In this document: one piece after another, positions 49,146-59,884 of the stretch
Layout of the letters: each line of letters opens with the position of its first letter
Numbering within the stretch: the first letter of the stretch is position 1
Assembly: GCA_014904845.1 (NCBI GenBank)
Contig: MU119206.1
Coordinates: forward strand, 744,001 to 808,000
Length of the DNA: 64,000 nucleotides
Reading direction: 5' to 3'
Origin: Acephala macrosclerotiorum
Lineage: Eukaryota; Ascomycota; Leotiomycetes; Helotiales; Mollisiaceae
The notes under the pieces: generated by a model
Database searches by the model: none
The model's input: only the letters and a program-made list of their open reading frames with translations
Told to the model about the DNA's origin: nothing
Position numbers and translations under genes: made by a program

Positions 49146-51927
49146 ATTATTATTATTATATTATATTTATAATAATAAATTAAAAAAAATTATTAAAATT
49201 AATATAATTATTTAATTTAAAAATCGTTAAAAAAAATTAAATAATTATATTTATTTTAATATAAAATATTAATATTTCGAATTTAATATAAATATTTTAA
49301 TAAAAAAATTATAATAATAAATAAAACGTAAAATAATAAAAATAAAAAATATTATTTATATATAAATAATATAATAATTAATTTATTAAAAAACGATATA
49401 AATATAAATATTTTTATTTTTAAATAAATAAAAATTATAATAATAAATATAATTTTATTTTTATATTTAAATTAATATTAAATAAAAAAAAATTTAAATT
49501 TAATAAATAAATTAATTTTTATATTAAATTTAATAATTTTTTTTTCGTTTTTATTAATTATTTTAAAAAATAAATATTAAATTTATATAAATTAAATTAT
49601 TATATTAATTAATATTAAAAAAATTATTATTAAAAAAATTTTAATAATTTTTATTATAAAATTAATAATAAATTAAATTAAAATTAAATTAAATAAAAAA
49701 AACAATTAATTAAAATATTTTATATTAAAAAAACGAAAAAAATTTAAAATAAAATAAAAAATAAAAATAAAAATATTAATAATTAATATAATTATAATAT
49801 AATTATATAATTAATTTAATTAATAAAAAAATTAAAATTTTAATATATAATTTTATTATTATTAAAAAATTAAAATTTATTAAAATTTAATAATTAATTA
49901 ATAAATTTATTTAAATTATAAAATATTAATCGATTTTTATTTATAATAAAAATAATTTTATATATATAAAATTTTAATATTTTTTTTTTTAAAAAAATTA
50001 ATATATATAATTATTTTAATAATAAATATTAATAAAAATAAAATATTTTTTGTATTTTATATTTTATTTTATTTTTAATAATTTAAATTTATTATAAAAA
50101 TTTTAATATAAAATTTTTTTATTTATATCGATTTTATCAATACAAATAAAAGCGTTATCTCTTTATAATTCTTTTTACGAAAGCGCGGTTTTAAAATAAT
50201 GAACTATAGTTCGAGTTTTTCTTACTTAAAATCAAAAATTTTACAATAAAAATACTTAGATTAAATTTATTACTTTAAAACTATATTTTCGTATTTCATA
50301 GATAATTATAAACAGTTATTAAATAATTATATGATTAATATAATACTTAAATATATTATTTTTAGTGTTTTAATAAAGTGCATAGATCACGTGCATGGCT
50401 CATTACTTTAAAACCGCGCCTTCGTACATGGGACTAGAACTGCTCTACGGGGAGCGCTAAATACTAAAAGCGACACATCTTGGCGTTTCTTGGCGTAAAC
50501 ACGTGCCGTAAGTCTCACGTTTTATTACGTAAACTCTACGTGGTCTTTTTTTTCTTTAGCGGGATAACCTTTAACTATCGTCAAAGGCATATAAAACGTA
50601 CCGCGAGAGTTGTAAGGAATAGTATGAGAATAACAGGCGTCTAGGCTAGGATGATGGGTATTCGGAAACGGGGAGCAGAGGTGGAAAATGGGCGTCTCTT
50701 GTTGGATCTCGTCAGAGACTGACTTGGCAGCTATACTAATCGAGCCTATGAATGGTGTGTTGAAGAGTATACATAGAGGTCTTTATCGTTTGATTTGGAC
50801 GGCCTCAATGCATTCTCGGAGATAAGTTGGCTGATGGAGACATTTCTCCAATCCTAACTAGTCCGTGGCTTGCCAAATAGATTCTTGTTGGAGGGTTTGA
50901 GTTTGTACAACAACGCTAGAATACTTCACAGACGAAGACACCTTCTAGCATCTGAAATTACTCTGAAAATATCTTGTCCTACCTTTCCCTCCTGGGGCCG
51001 CTTGGGATGAAGCGATGCGATTTGACTTGCAAACACAACCTAAGTTCCAGGTTACTTCATATCTCTTTTTATTGGAATTTTTACCACTTTCAGACCTAAA
51101 AGCAAATGATTTTCTGGCCGAGTTTTCCGCGGAAATATCTGCAGATGGCATCGAACGAATGAACGCTTCGCGACATTTTCCCATTGTGGGGTAAAGTGCG
51201 CAAATTTGAATTTTCTCGGAGAAGAATACGACGCTCGAAACTCGAAACCCTGGATCCAAAAGAAGAATTCTCCCATTGTTGGTTATATGATGACACCTTC
51301 TCTAATACCAGTAGAGATTTATGTATGGAGCTTTATATATGTGAAGATAAGGAAATTCGCAGACACGACGGCACGTGTGAGGAATACTGCCATATTTTGA
51401 TCCTCTATACATTCAACTATCCTCGGGGAGGGAATGCAGGCAATGCATCGCACCCAAGACTCAAGTTAGCCATACCTAGCCAGAATCGAGTGCTATTTGA
51501 GGAGCATTCGCAACATAACTTATCGGCGCAAATGTTTGGGGTGAGCTGTTGCTTGACTTAGAATTAACGGAAGTTTAGAGTTCCTACTGACAATCTATTG
51601 TTAGCATATCAAGTAGGGATTGCTAGCATTATAGAGGAAACCTATCTAGACGCAAACTCTGAAGAGAGGCTCATATTACTTGGCTGAGGCAGGAACTAAT
51701 ATGTCAGATCTATAAGATAAGGTTCTATCTCACACACAAGTCCATATACGTTCCGAAATAGAGAATCTAGCTCTAAACCAACACTTTCGCGTTTCCAGTG
51801 CCAAACAAAGCCACCAAATCCATTCACCCTTCATGCAGAAGTAGTAATAACCGTGGCCAAGGTCTATGCACAATAATCAGCACGACAAAAATTCCAATAA
51901 CAACCAGAATAACTCACCGAAGACATA
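49146..51927. other. AT-rich tail then gene-poor transition zone
   Basis: AT-only sequence to about 50115, mixed composition to 50560, normal composition after that. Frames of about 100 codons on both strands around 50945-51561 have no motif. A TGCCTTTGACG word near 50580 (minus strand) mirrors the one near 36036 at the other side of the block. Confidence 0.4.
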
Positions 51928-53383
51928 CTAGGATTGGCAATTGTAAAAGTACAGCGATCCCTCATTGACGCAGGTGAGTCCAGCCTGGCAGCAAAACGGG
52001 CCCGGCCAACCGATGCCCCCGCATTGCCCACTGTGACAATTTGTCAATCGCATAAGGGTGCTTGGATTTTCAGCCTCACTATTCGAATGCGCACGGGACA
52101 ACGCATGTATAGGTAGGTATATTCGCTAGATTGGGTTCTGAAAAACACCCTATGCTCTCGTCACAGCAGGGCGTCGCTGCGCAGTTCGCACCAGAAATAA
52201 CTTTTTAGTAAATAAATGGGCAAGAAAATGTTCAGCCCTACCCTGCAGTTGCACAAGTAGTTGTCGGCGCTAAAGAAGTTGTGGGCACTGCTGAACTCAT
52301 GATAGTCCGAGGAGGCACTGAAGTGCCGCTCGAGACTTTCGAAGTGCCAGTCAAGGTTACAGAAGTAGTTTTCAAAACCTTCGAAGGAATAGAGTGGTTG
52401 AGTGTCCGGGACGCACCATGGCAGCTTCGCACGTAGAGAAATATGGGGAGTTGTTGAACTCGACGCAGACTAAACCGGCGCTGCAGCACAAAGGCCCATT
52501 AAAGCCGATACCACCGCATTGGTTACTATAAGAAAACTTCAGTAAAAGGATCTCCCACGGAAAATCATTCAGACCTACTATTCACTAGCACAAGAAGGCG
52601 TTGGAGTTAGTGAACTGGTAGTCGAAGGTATCGAAGACGTCGAAGTGGGAGATATAGTTGTCGAGGTTGAGGTTGAGGTTGAGGTTGAGGTTGAGGTGGA
52701 TGTGGAGATCGTAGAAGCATCTGGCAAACATTTATAGAAGTACGGGCTGCCCAAGTTGACGCAGGTGGATCCTGGTTCTAGGATAACGGGGGAGTCAGCC
52801 ATCGCTTCATTCGAAGTGGTTGAAGAAGAATTTGTCCTAAGACATGTCTTAAGAGTTACTACTCCTGAAGCGTACTCGAATAGAAAATTGCGGGCACCCC
52901 TAACGCCTATCGCAGCAAGTCGGGTCTGTCCAGTATACTGAGCCGCACTGCCCACTGGTGATAATCAGTTATACACAACAAAACTGCACTGGATTGTTCG
53001 GACTCACTATACGGCTGTGCAAGGAAGCGGGGAAGGCGAGGTATATGGCGGTATGACTTCGCATGTAAAAGTGGCTATTGTGTCACCCTCAACACACTCC
53101 GAATTTGCGTCACAGCATGGCGTTACTGAGACGACCACAGAATTGTAGCAATTCGCTCTAGAAATGACCATCAATAAAGGGAATGGGCACAAAGATGTTC
53201 AGCCTACCCTGCTGCTGCACAAGTAGCAGAAGTCGTGAGAGCAGCAGAACTAGTGATAGTCGAAGATTTCGTAGTGGTGGTCAGAGACTTAGTAGTCGTG
53301 GTGGTGTGCTTCGTAGTTTTTGCGAGGGAAGTGCCACCAGGAGAGGCGATCAGGAGAGGAGCGTAATATCGAGACAACATCAT
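51928..53383 (-). pseudogene. CBM1-only modular secreted protein with duplicated halves, probably broken
   Basis: Minus strand. Exons that join in phase are 53208-53383, 53008-53157, 52905-52954, 52579-52777 and 52417-52525. They encode a short N-terminus, a Thr-rich linker and three Cys modules: ANCYNSVVVSVTPCCDANSE (divergent), GQCGSVYWTDPTCCDRQPGS and NQCGGIGFNGPLCCSAGLVC. All follow the CBM1 pattern C-x(9,10)-CC-x5-C-x(9,10)-C. Beyond 52416 the architecture repeats: Thr-rich linker (52242-52378), an ANC module (GANCAATPCCDESIGCF) and a last CBM1, QCGGIGWPGPFCCQAGLTC, ending at TAG 51928. In this second half the 38-bp intron 52379-52416 is unusually short. The acceptor that is CTAG-AG in the first half has become TCTGG, so no AG exists there. 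No catalytic domain. CBM1 modules bind cellulose; a signal peptide is weak or in an unseen exon. Confidence 0.7.
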
Positions 53384-54466
53384 AAAATATAATTATGAGC
53401 CTATGAGAACAACACTAACAAAAAGAAACTGGCAGGTCCGCAGCCGAGACTTTATGATCAGGGTATCTCGCGTATTCGGGGCTCTGCGAAAATCTCAGAC
53501 CCGTGATATCCCCTTTCGATGCGTAAGAGAAAACATCATTTCGGCCCGGTAGTGCCTAATATGAAAAATACGGGATCGTAGGGTGGAGGGGTAACAGCAA
53601 CAGAAAGTACAAAAGCTCGCAAACCTGCATGTGAGGCGTAGGAATTGAGAGTGGGCGGAGGAATTGAGATGAACTAAACGAAAAGGTCAACCGGACTGGA
53701 GTGGCTTTGGTGGGTATATTTAAAGTTGAATTTGGTTGCACTCAAAGTGCGCTTGCTTCGCTCCACGAAGCCTGGATCCTGGATCCCCCTTGCTAGGAGC
53801 TGTGAACTACGAAATGAAATGAGGTTGTCCTCTGCATCATACTGGAGTAGAAGGAATGAGTGGGCGAAATACGAGAAAGGTCTGTCGGGAGCCACCATCG
53901 CCGGAGGAACGGGACAGATGATTGAAGGCAGTTCTTTGAGAGCAATGCGTATAACACAAAAGTTCATATTTTCGTGGAACGGCAAGTATCGCCGCCCAGC
54001 CGGGCACGTACATGCTTCATGATTTCGCAACACCACTTGGTGGTAGATTGCTACGGGTGTATGAGGGCCTTACCCAGCACTATGGCGGTGTGCTCTCCGT
54101 CCGGAGCGGTATCACGTCGCCTGGCGCCTATCGCGCAGAGCTTGCCCGGCTCACTGTAACGCAGGAAGATGACTGTATGTCTAGACATACTTCAAAGTAT
54201 TGCTTTTCATTCTGCGCTGGCGTAATTGGTAACGCAAGAAATAGAATGCCGAGTCCGACTTCAAATGCAACGCAATGTTTCAGATTCCCAGTTATCGAGT
54301 CTGTGAAAATTCGTAAGGCTCCTTCACGCCTCAGTACCAGTCCTGACAGTACCGATGCCGCTCCAGCGTTTGTCCAAAACCGTGAGATCTCCAGATCAAT
54401 CGGTCTCCTAGACGAAATCTAGACACTGTGGCGTCCGTCTATCGTAGCGCTCTTCGAGATGCCTCC
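53384..54466. other. No gene recognised
   Basis: 1.1 kb between the CBM1 gene and the broken 2EXR gene. A plus-strand frame near 54012-54422 (contains VLSVRSGITSPGAYRAELAR) has no known family or start context. Confidence 0.3.
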
Positions 54467-55522
54467 TCATTCTGAGTCAGAAGAGTGGGATACCATTTCG
54501 TCTAAGTCTAAGTCGGCATCAAAGTCGGCCAGTATGAAGAGTTCATCTGAGTCTGAGTCTGGCTTGTCTGGAGAGCCTAACAGTAGGGATATTATGCCGA
54601 AAGGCCTTGGTCGTAGTCTCCCATCCTTGAGGCCTGTCCGTAAGAACTTTGTCAAGACTTTCAATTCAACCTCAGTAACCTTCTCGTGGTCCAACACCCA
54701 CTCTTCTACAGCATCGGGGAAGTGTTCCTGCTCAGCAAGACTTGTGTCTAGTAGCTCTCCTTGAGTTAATGTTCTCTCGTCCTTGTAATAACGTCCGGTC
54801 CCATCTATCAGCCGCTCTTGAGAGACCAAAATCAACTGTTTCAAATAGGAAAGCTTGACCGTCAGGACACCTTGGCTCGAGGCCTCGATTACGCCTTCAG
54901 AATGATTCGGGTTACCACCGAGCAAGCTCTCCAACATAGGCCAACCAATAACCAACCTCTCAATTTGATGAAGTCCGTCGTTTCTCGGAGGAAAAGTAGT
55001 AGCATCCTCCTTGTTGCTTCCCCATACTGGCCGATCGAGCTGCGAGCAAAGTTTTGTCAACTTGTCGAAGGACCCCCGTAGTTGACAGCCATTGACCTAA
55101 AGCAAGTCTGTATGGATGTTCATCCATGTCCCAAAGCAACACAACATCTCTCTCTTTGAGGTCTCGAAGCTTTCGCGACAAGCATACATGACGCTAAGAG
55201 CGCCAGACTGGCTTGAATCATTGATCCGCCGTGCCCTACCACTCCACTTGATCTCAACTAGAAGACTGCTTTCCAGGGCCTGCTTCCAAATATTTCTTCG
55301 AAGCTCGGGCGTCAAGTCGTTGAAGGTTGTGAATGTGACAGCCTCTACATCTGCTGAGGCGGCAGCTGCGAATTTCATGGTGAGCGACCAGATCTGTTCC
55401 CGAGCTTCTCCACGTGCTTGTTGAATTTTGGTGAGAATCTCAGCCGGAGAAGGGCTTTCTGGAGGCGGAGTCTCAAAGAGCTTCAAGTCTATAATTTGGC
55501 TTGGTGTCAAGGCGGAGGACAA
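54467..55522 (-). pseudogene. 2EXR-domain protein with in-frame stop
   Basis: Minus strand. A single reading frame of 352 codons is interrupted by one TAG at 55097-55099. The frame before it holds SPAEILTKIQQARGEAREQI and the 2EXR-like block FTTFNDLTPELRRNIWKQAL, ALSVMYACRES and FGTWMNIHTDLL; the frame after continues VNGCQLRGSF to LDLDEMVSHSSDSE. The intact neighbour at 56129-57307 has DLLWIN at the stop, so TGG has become TAG, a G-to-A change. The upstream end also lacks an ATG in this frame. Homology continues as DVPTHIEISTQSQLQLL, but the nearest ATG (about 55641) is in another frame. 2EXR proteins are a large fungal family of unknown function. Confidence 0.85.
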
Positions 55523-56128
55523 GAGCTGTAGTTGAGATTGAGTGGATATCTCGATATGAGTGGGTACGTCGATAGCGTTCGGTAGTCGTCTTCTGATTCG
55601 GAGTCACTGTCGATGACCAAGATTGTAGTGGAGGTAGCCATGGCGGAATGGATGATGGATTGCGTTGCTGAGAATTGACGAGGTGAGGTTGACAAGGTTT
55701 GTGGATTGACGTGGATACTTTGTGCTCTGCTTGTCGCCAAGTCTTTCGTACAAGCTTGAAAGACTGCAACTTGGCGCTCGACTTCGATACTTCTTGTGCT
55801 TGAGTCCGAGACTGATTCTCCATGAAGAGGATGCGAACTTTGCGAGAGTGAAATCGTTCGATGAAGAGCATCGATACGGACGACCCTAGAGCAGTTTCGT
55901 GAGACTAGATTGCGCCGAGTTCGCAGCTTCGTATTGGAGAGAACAAAACTTCAGAATTGAGATTGGGGAGGAGGTGCTGAAGGAAACGCTTCGTAAGCGA
56001 GGTCGTCATGTGCTCCCAACATCATCCGTTGGAAAGTGATCTCAAGACAGGCAGCAGAGTTAAAAGAAATGACGAGCATGTTTATGGCTAATAAACATTA
56101 CACGAAAACCCTCAATTTGGTCCCCTCC
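55523..56128. other. Intergenic between 2EXR paralogues
   Basis: 606 bp. Contains the lost N-terminus of the broken 2EXR copy (to about 55650); nothing else recognised. Confidence 0.45.
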
Positions 56129-57307
56129 CTAGAATTCTCCCTCTGCCAGTAGCGTTGCCATCATGCCCATAACGCTCTGGTCTCGGTTGAAATACTCGAA
56201 TCTTGCCCCTCCCTCACCATCATTGCCTCTTTGCAACCTTTTCAAACTGATCTCGCACTGGCCTGGCTCAAACTTCAAATTCTCGCGAGCTTTCTCCAGC
56301 GCTCTCGTGGGATCCGTGAGAAACTCAGTAGGCTTCGCCTCCAAGAGCTCACCCTCAACGAGTAGCCTGTCGTCTTTGTACAATTTCCCAGCCTGATCCC
56401 TCACATACTCAACATCAACCAAAACCAACTCTTGCAAGCCCGTGAAGTTCGTCCTCAAAAGCCCCTCTTCGCCGCCGAAACTGAGATCATCGTCCAATTC
56501 ACCATAATCCAACAATACTTCCAACATATCCCAGTTCACCGCCAACCTCGGAAGTTTCGACAGTGCTCGGTCCTCTGAATCATCTATGTCGTCTTCGGAC
56601 CGGATCGGGTCTTTCCACACCTCATAGAGATCCATACAGAAATTCATGAATCGCATATTCGGAATATCCTGCCCGGGGTTTATCCACAGCAAGTCAGAAT
56701 AGATGTTCGTCCAAGTCCCAAATGCACTGATCCCACACCTCTCCCGGACGAACTTCGTCGCTTCTCGACTTTCTCGACAAGCTGCAAAGACGCCTGGAGG
56801 GTCTATTTGAGAGGATTTCGAAGCCCACCAACGCTCCTCTCGCTTTTGCCAGATGACTTCAACGAGGCGATTGGATTCAGCTGCGTACTCCCAGATCTTG
56901 TCTCGCAACTCAATGGGCAGCTTGTTGAAGAGCGTAAATGTCTGAGTGTCCTTTGGGTGTAGAATAAGATCCAGATCCAGATCTACGTCTTCGTCTTCGT
57001 CAAAACCTTCGGGGATGCTTATATTGAAGTACGGAGCAACGGCCCAGACACCGTCTCGCATCGGTCCAGGAGGAAGATTCTGAATCTTGGTGAGGATCTC
57101 AGCAGGAGAAAGACTCTCGTCTTCATCGGAGATAAATCCAAAGTCTAGGAGATTGTGGATATTCAGCGAATGTGCAAGCGTTCGAAACTGTGCTTGAGTC
57201 GGGACCTTGACGAAGGAAGACTCTCCTAGGGCATTTGCAAAGAATTTCTTGAATTCTTCCGGATCTTGGGCCGCCATCATGAGCGGATTGAAATCATTAG
57301 TAGCCAT
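56129..57307 (-). CDS. 2EXR-domain protein (intact paralogue)
   Basis: Intronless, 392 aa, ATG at 57307. Begins MATNDFNPLMMAAQDPEEFK. Conserved region: SLSPAEILTKIQNLPPGPMR, then TFTLFNKLPIELRDKIWEYA (2EXR motif), VFAACRESREATKFVRERC and FGTWTNIYSDLLWINPGQD. C-terminal half is acidic with LYKDDRLLVEGELLEA, matched in the neighbour by YYKDERTLTQGELLDT. So the two genes are tandem duplicates in the same orientation, about 0.6 kb apart. The family is expanded in Leotiomycetes and Sordariomycetes and has no known function. Confidence 0.88.
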   Translation of the reverse strand: MATNDFNPLMMAAQDPEEFKKFFANALGESSFVKVPTQAQFRTLAHSLNIHNLLDFGFISDEDESLSPAEILTKIQNLPPGPMRDGVWAVAPYFNISIPEGFDEDEDVDLDLDLILHPKDTQTFTLFNKLPIELRDKIWEYAAESNRLVEVIWQKREERWWASKSSQIDPPGVFAACRESREATKFVRERCGISAFGTWTNIYSDLLWINPGQDIPNMRFMNFCMDLYEVWKDPIRSEDDIDDSEDRALSKLPRLAVNWDMLEVLLDYGELDDDLSFGGEEGLLRTNFTGLQELVLVDVEYVRDQAGKLYKDDRLLVEGELLEAKPTEFLTDPTRALEKARENLKFEPGQCEISLKRLQRGNDGEGGARFEYFNRDQSVMGMMATLLAEGEF

Positions 57308-57731
57308 CGTTCCACTGCTTTCTGCAATGTGATGTGAGAATGGTATGAAAGTTTCTCGAGATCTGTTGTCGTTTGGGAATGGTTGTCGTATTGAGAAAAT
57401 GAGAGAACAATAAGAAAGCCGTAGTTTGGAAGACTAGCCCTTGATTGGATGGGTGACCCTGGTCAGGGGTATTATCTTCACGTGATCGAATAAGCAATTT
57501 TAATTGAGTTTCGTGGCGTATTACGAAAACTATGCAGACTTTTCCAAAGCTCTTGAAACATTCGAGGCAGTTGCGTCGCATTATCTACCGGTCTATCTCA
57601 TGGACTGCAACGCTCAGTGCTGCTCCGCACCCCCTTTCTAAGCGAGCTTCCACAGCACGACACGATCATAAATTAGATGCTTCTCCAAAAGATCACTCCT
57701 CCTGATGACCCAATTGAGCAGGGGCTTTGGA
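57308..57731. other. Promoter of the 2EXR gene and flank of MITE
   Basis: No gene. Ends at the left TA of the MITE. Confidence 0.4.
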
Positions 57732-58014
57732 TACTGTATTAATTGGTTAATTAGATAATATCCTAAAAAGGTATTCTCGATTTCTGAGCTCTAGAGACCT
57801 TATGCCAGAGTAGGATCTCATACTTGCAGAAAATCCGTGAGTTTCAGGGCATATCTAGGCCTCTAGCCCGAGAAAAAGAAGTGAGTTCCAAATTCCCACC
57901 AAAACTTTTAAGATAATATCTTATTCTCCTTTGCAGACCTTGGGTTGGGACCTTATCTTAACAACGGCTCTTATCTTAATTTTGATATTATCTTAACGGC
58001 CAATTAATTCAGTA
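57732..58014. mobile_element. Small MITE with TA target duplication
   Basis: Ends are inverted: left TACTGTATTAATTGG at 57732, and the reverse complement of the right end TACTGAATTAATTGG at 58014. Inner arms also match (AGATAATATC on both sides); about 20 of 25 bases of the arm agree beyond the first ACTG. TA dinucleotides flank both sides, as for Tc1/mariner-type insertion. 283 bp, no coding capacity. TTATCTTAA-like words recur inside. Confidence 0.8.
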
Positions 58015-58280
58015 CGTACTAACACTTTCGAGATAGGTTGAAACTTTTCATTATTCTAGTCAAAATAATTTCTAAGGTTAATCGCAGTCGCACCTTGCTG
58101 GACGAGCCGGTGAAGACCAAGCAAATTCAATTCTAATTTACTCGCAAAATCCATGCTGAATGATACTAAATCAGGCAGCCCAATACTTTTCGTCAATGTT
58201 ATCCTGTCCCCGTAATCAAGCAAGGACAATCCCTTCGAAACCTGTCAAGTCTTTGTGTGCGGAAAAGGAATGCTTCCTTT
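58015..58280. other. Flank between MITE and SANT-like gene
   Basis: No feature recognised. Confidence 0.3.
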
Positions 58281-58868
58281 TCAATCGCCCCGGTCACGCC
58301 TAAGGTGATTGAGCCTTGCTTCTACATTATCTCTGGTGTAAACACGTCTGAAACCGAAATTCTGCTCCCAGTATTCTCTGTCTGCTCTTAGGGTCATTTG
58401 GAATACAATGCTGGGATGCCTGCTGTTTAAAGAAGTGCCACTTTGCTGTCCGGCTACGAAGATCTCCCACAAAGCATCATCTTCAACGCGGTCCCAGTTT
58501 GATTCTGAGGCTGCTTGCACTAAATCTGGTGGTGGTGGCTGCGCTACTTGCGCCTGGGGCAAAGGAATTGGTTGTGGTAGCGGTGCAGGTGCCACCGTCC
58601 GCTCTCCAGCTAACGGTGATATCTTCGAGTCTGCATTTGCCGATAAGTCCATTGGTCCTACTAATCCATAGTGCATCCAGTACTTGTTTAATTCTTGGAT
58701 GACTGCAGCAGGTGTGAATGGGTCTGGCAACATCTTTGGTGAATCATCTCCTACATTGTAGTAGGTAACGAGTTCTCCACACAATATTCGGGGGGTCTTG
58801 TTTGGTGCTAGCTTTGACTTAAGTACAGCTTGTTCCTCTGGGTGCCACTTTCTTTCGTTGGTGCTCAT
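58281..58868 (-). CDS. Small SANT/Myb-like hypothetical protein
   Basis: Intronless, 195 aa from the ATG at 58868 (MSTNERKWHPEEQAVLKSKL). An upstream non-ATG extension of the frame exists but looks like leader. Two Trp-containing modules flank a Pro/Gln-rich linker: ERKWHPEEQAVLKSKL with ILCGELVTYYN and VIQELNKYW, then NWDRVEDDALWEIFVAGQQ with YTRDNVEARLNHLRRD. They resemble degenerate SANT/Myb repeats, which suggests DNA or chromatin binding. This is an inference from the W-x-E-E/D pattern only. It lies in the transposon-rich zone, 0.27 kb from the MITE. Confidence 0.6.
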   Translation of the reverse strand: MSTNERKWHPEEQAVLKSKLAPNKTPRILCGELVTYYNVGDDSPKMLPDPFTPAAVIQELNKYWMHYGLVGPMDLSANADSKISPLAGERTVAPAPLPQPIPLPQAQVAQPPPPDLVQAASESNWDRVEDDALWEIFVAGQQSGTSLNSRHPSIVFQMTLRADREYWEQNFGFRRVYTRDNVEARLNHLRRDRGD

Positions 58869-59884
58869 GGTGAAGATGGGCAATGAAACTGGATAAATTT
58901 GTGCTTGAATGTGAGACCACGTGCTGGGTATGGAATTTTGGTACTTTGAAACAGGTTTCCAAGGGCGAATTTTACAATTGTAGAGGAAGGTGATCAAGAT
59001 CTGTAATTGAATTGAGGGTTGATTCAAAGCTTAAAAGTCAAAGCAAGTGTTTGTTTTGTGACAATGAGCATGCGAGTATGAAGGAAGGAAAGAGACAGAG
59101 CCACAGGAAGAAATACCCACAATTTATAGGTTTCTCGATACAGTTGATCTGAATCATAACTGTACCGAGTGAGTAATGATATATCGATGAGTGTGAGTAG
59201 TAGCTTGATATCAGCGGATTTAGTGGTTGATTTAGTGAGCATGCTGTGTAAATCAAGAATAAGCCGGCGAGCTATTCAGGCTATTGTCTAAGTGGTCCGT
59301 CCTCGAACACTCGAGACACCAATACCTTGGTCATCCGAGTAATTTAAATGAGAAATCAACGTGTCCTTGAAGGCAAGCAGTGAACCAAACGAAGGTAAGC
59401 GAATTAAAAGAAAAGCACTTGATAAGTCAATAGCAACGAGCTCCCTTCAACAGTACCCCATCAAACAAAACACGAACGCGACACGGGACGAAACCGAGGT
59501 TCGGCGTCTCAAACATAAGAGGAATAAACCACCACTATCATAGCAATGGTTGAGTACATATATACAATCTCTCTCTCTATCTGCTCACTCACTAGCTCAC
59601 TTCCCATCACCCCCAGCTCACACCCACACGCCAATCTTCAAACAAAAGAGAAGAGCTGAGTTTTCTTGCCGTGCCATTGACGAGAACGCCCAAAAATGCC
59701 ATCTGCGCATGCATGCTGTACAAAAAAGCTTTCCCATGCCTCCGAATATCCTTCTTTCTTAGTTTGCAGGTCTAAATACTACAGTGCCTATCCCTTAGGC
59801 AGATCATCCTCATCCGGACTCCTCCCCTCAGCCACACCTCAACGGGAATGGCTCCTTTGATGGGGTTGAGGGTAATTTCGGAGC
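58869..59884. other. Intergenic
   Basis: 1 kb of promoter (SANT-like gene) and 3' flank (m-AAA protease). Contains a CT/CA-rich stretch near 59570-59630. No gene recognised. Confidence 0.4.

Larger units (their letters stand above)
36046..50115. repeat. Hypermutated AT-rich block (RIP-like)
   Basis: About 14 kb of nearly pure A+T with no intact gene. Residual C and G are found overwhelmingly as CpG (tcg, acg, cgt, cga); CpA, CpT and CpC are largely gone. Only a few GC-retaining islands remain, chiefly the LTR cores at 38.2, 44.2 and 49.1 kb and a hairpin at 38433-38464. This is what repeat-induced point mutation, or a related premeiotic C-to-T process, leaves behind. It contains a tandem retroelement pair, described separately. 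A poly-T tract of about 34 lies near 37091. Confidence 0.93.

Noticed and set aside
36046..50115. AT-rich block as inserted mitochondrial DNA
   Set aside because: No mitochondrial gene or tRNA can be read, LTRs are present, and the CpG-restricted C content fits hypermutated nuclear repeats better.
36046..50115. AT-rich block as a centromere
   Set aside because: Possible in principle, but 14 kb with one recognisable retroelement pair and active-looking genes close by does not show it; needs CenH3 data.
50945..51561. Overlapping frames of about 100 codons on both strands
   Set aside because: Neither strand shows splice-compatible, motif-bearing protein; treated as chance.
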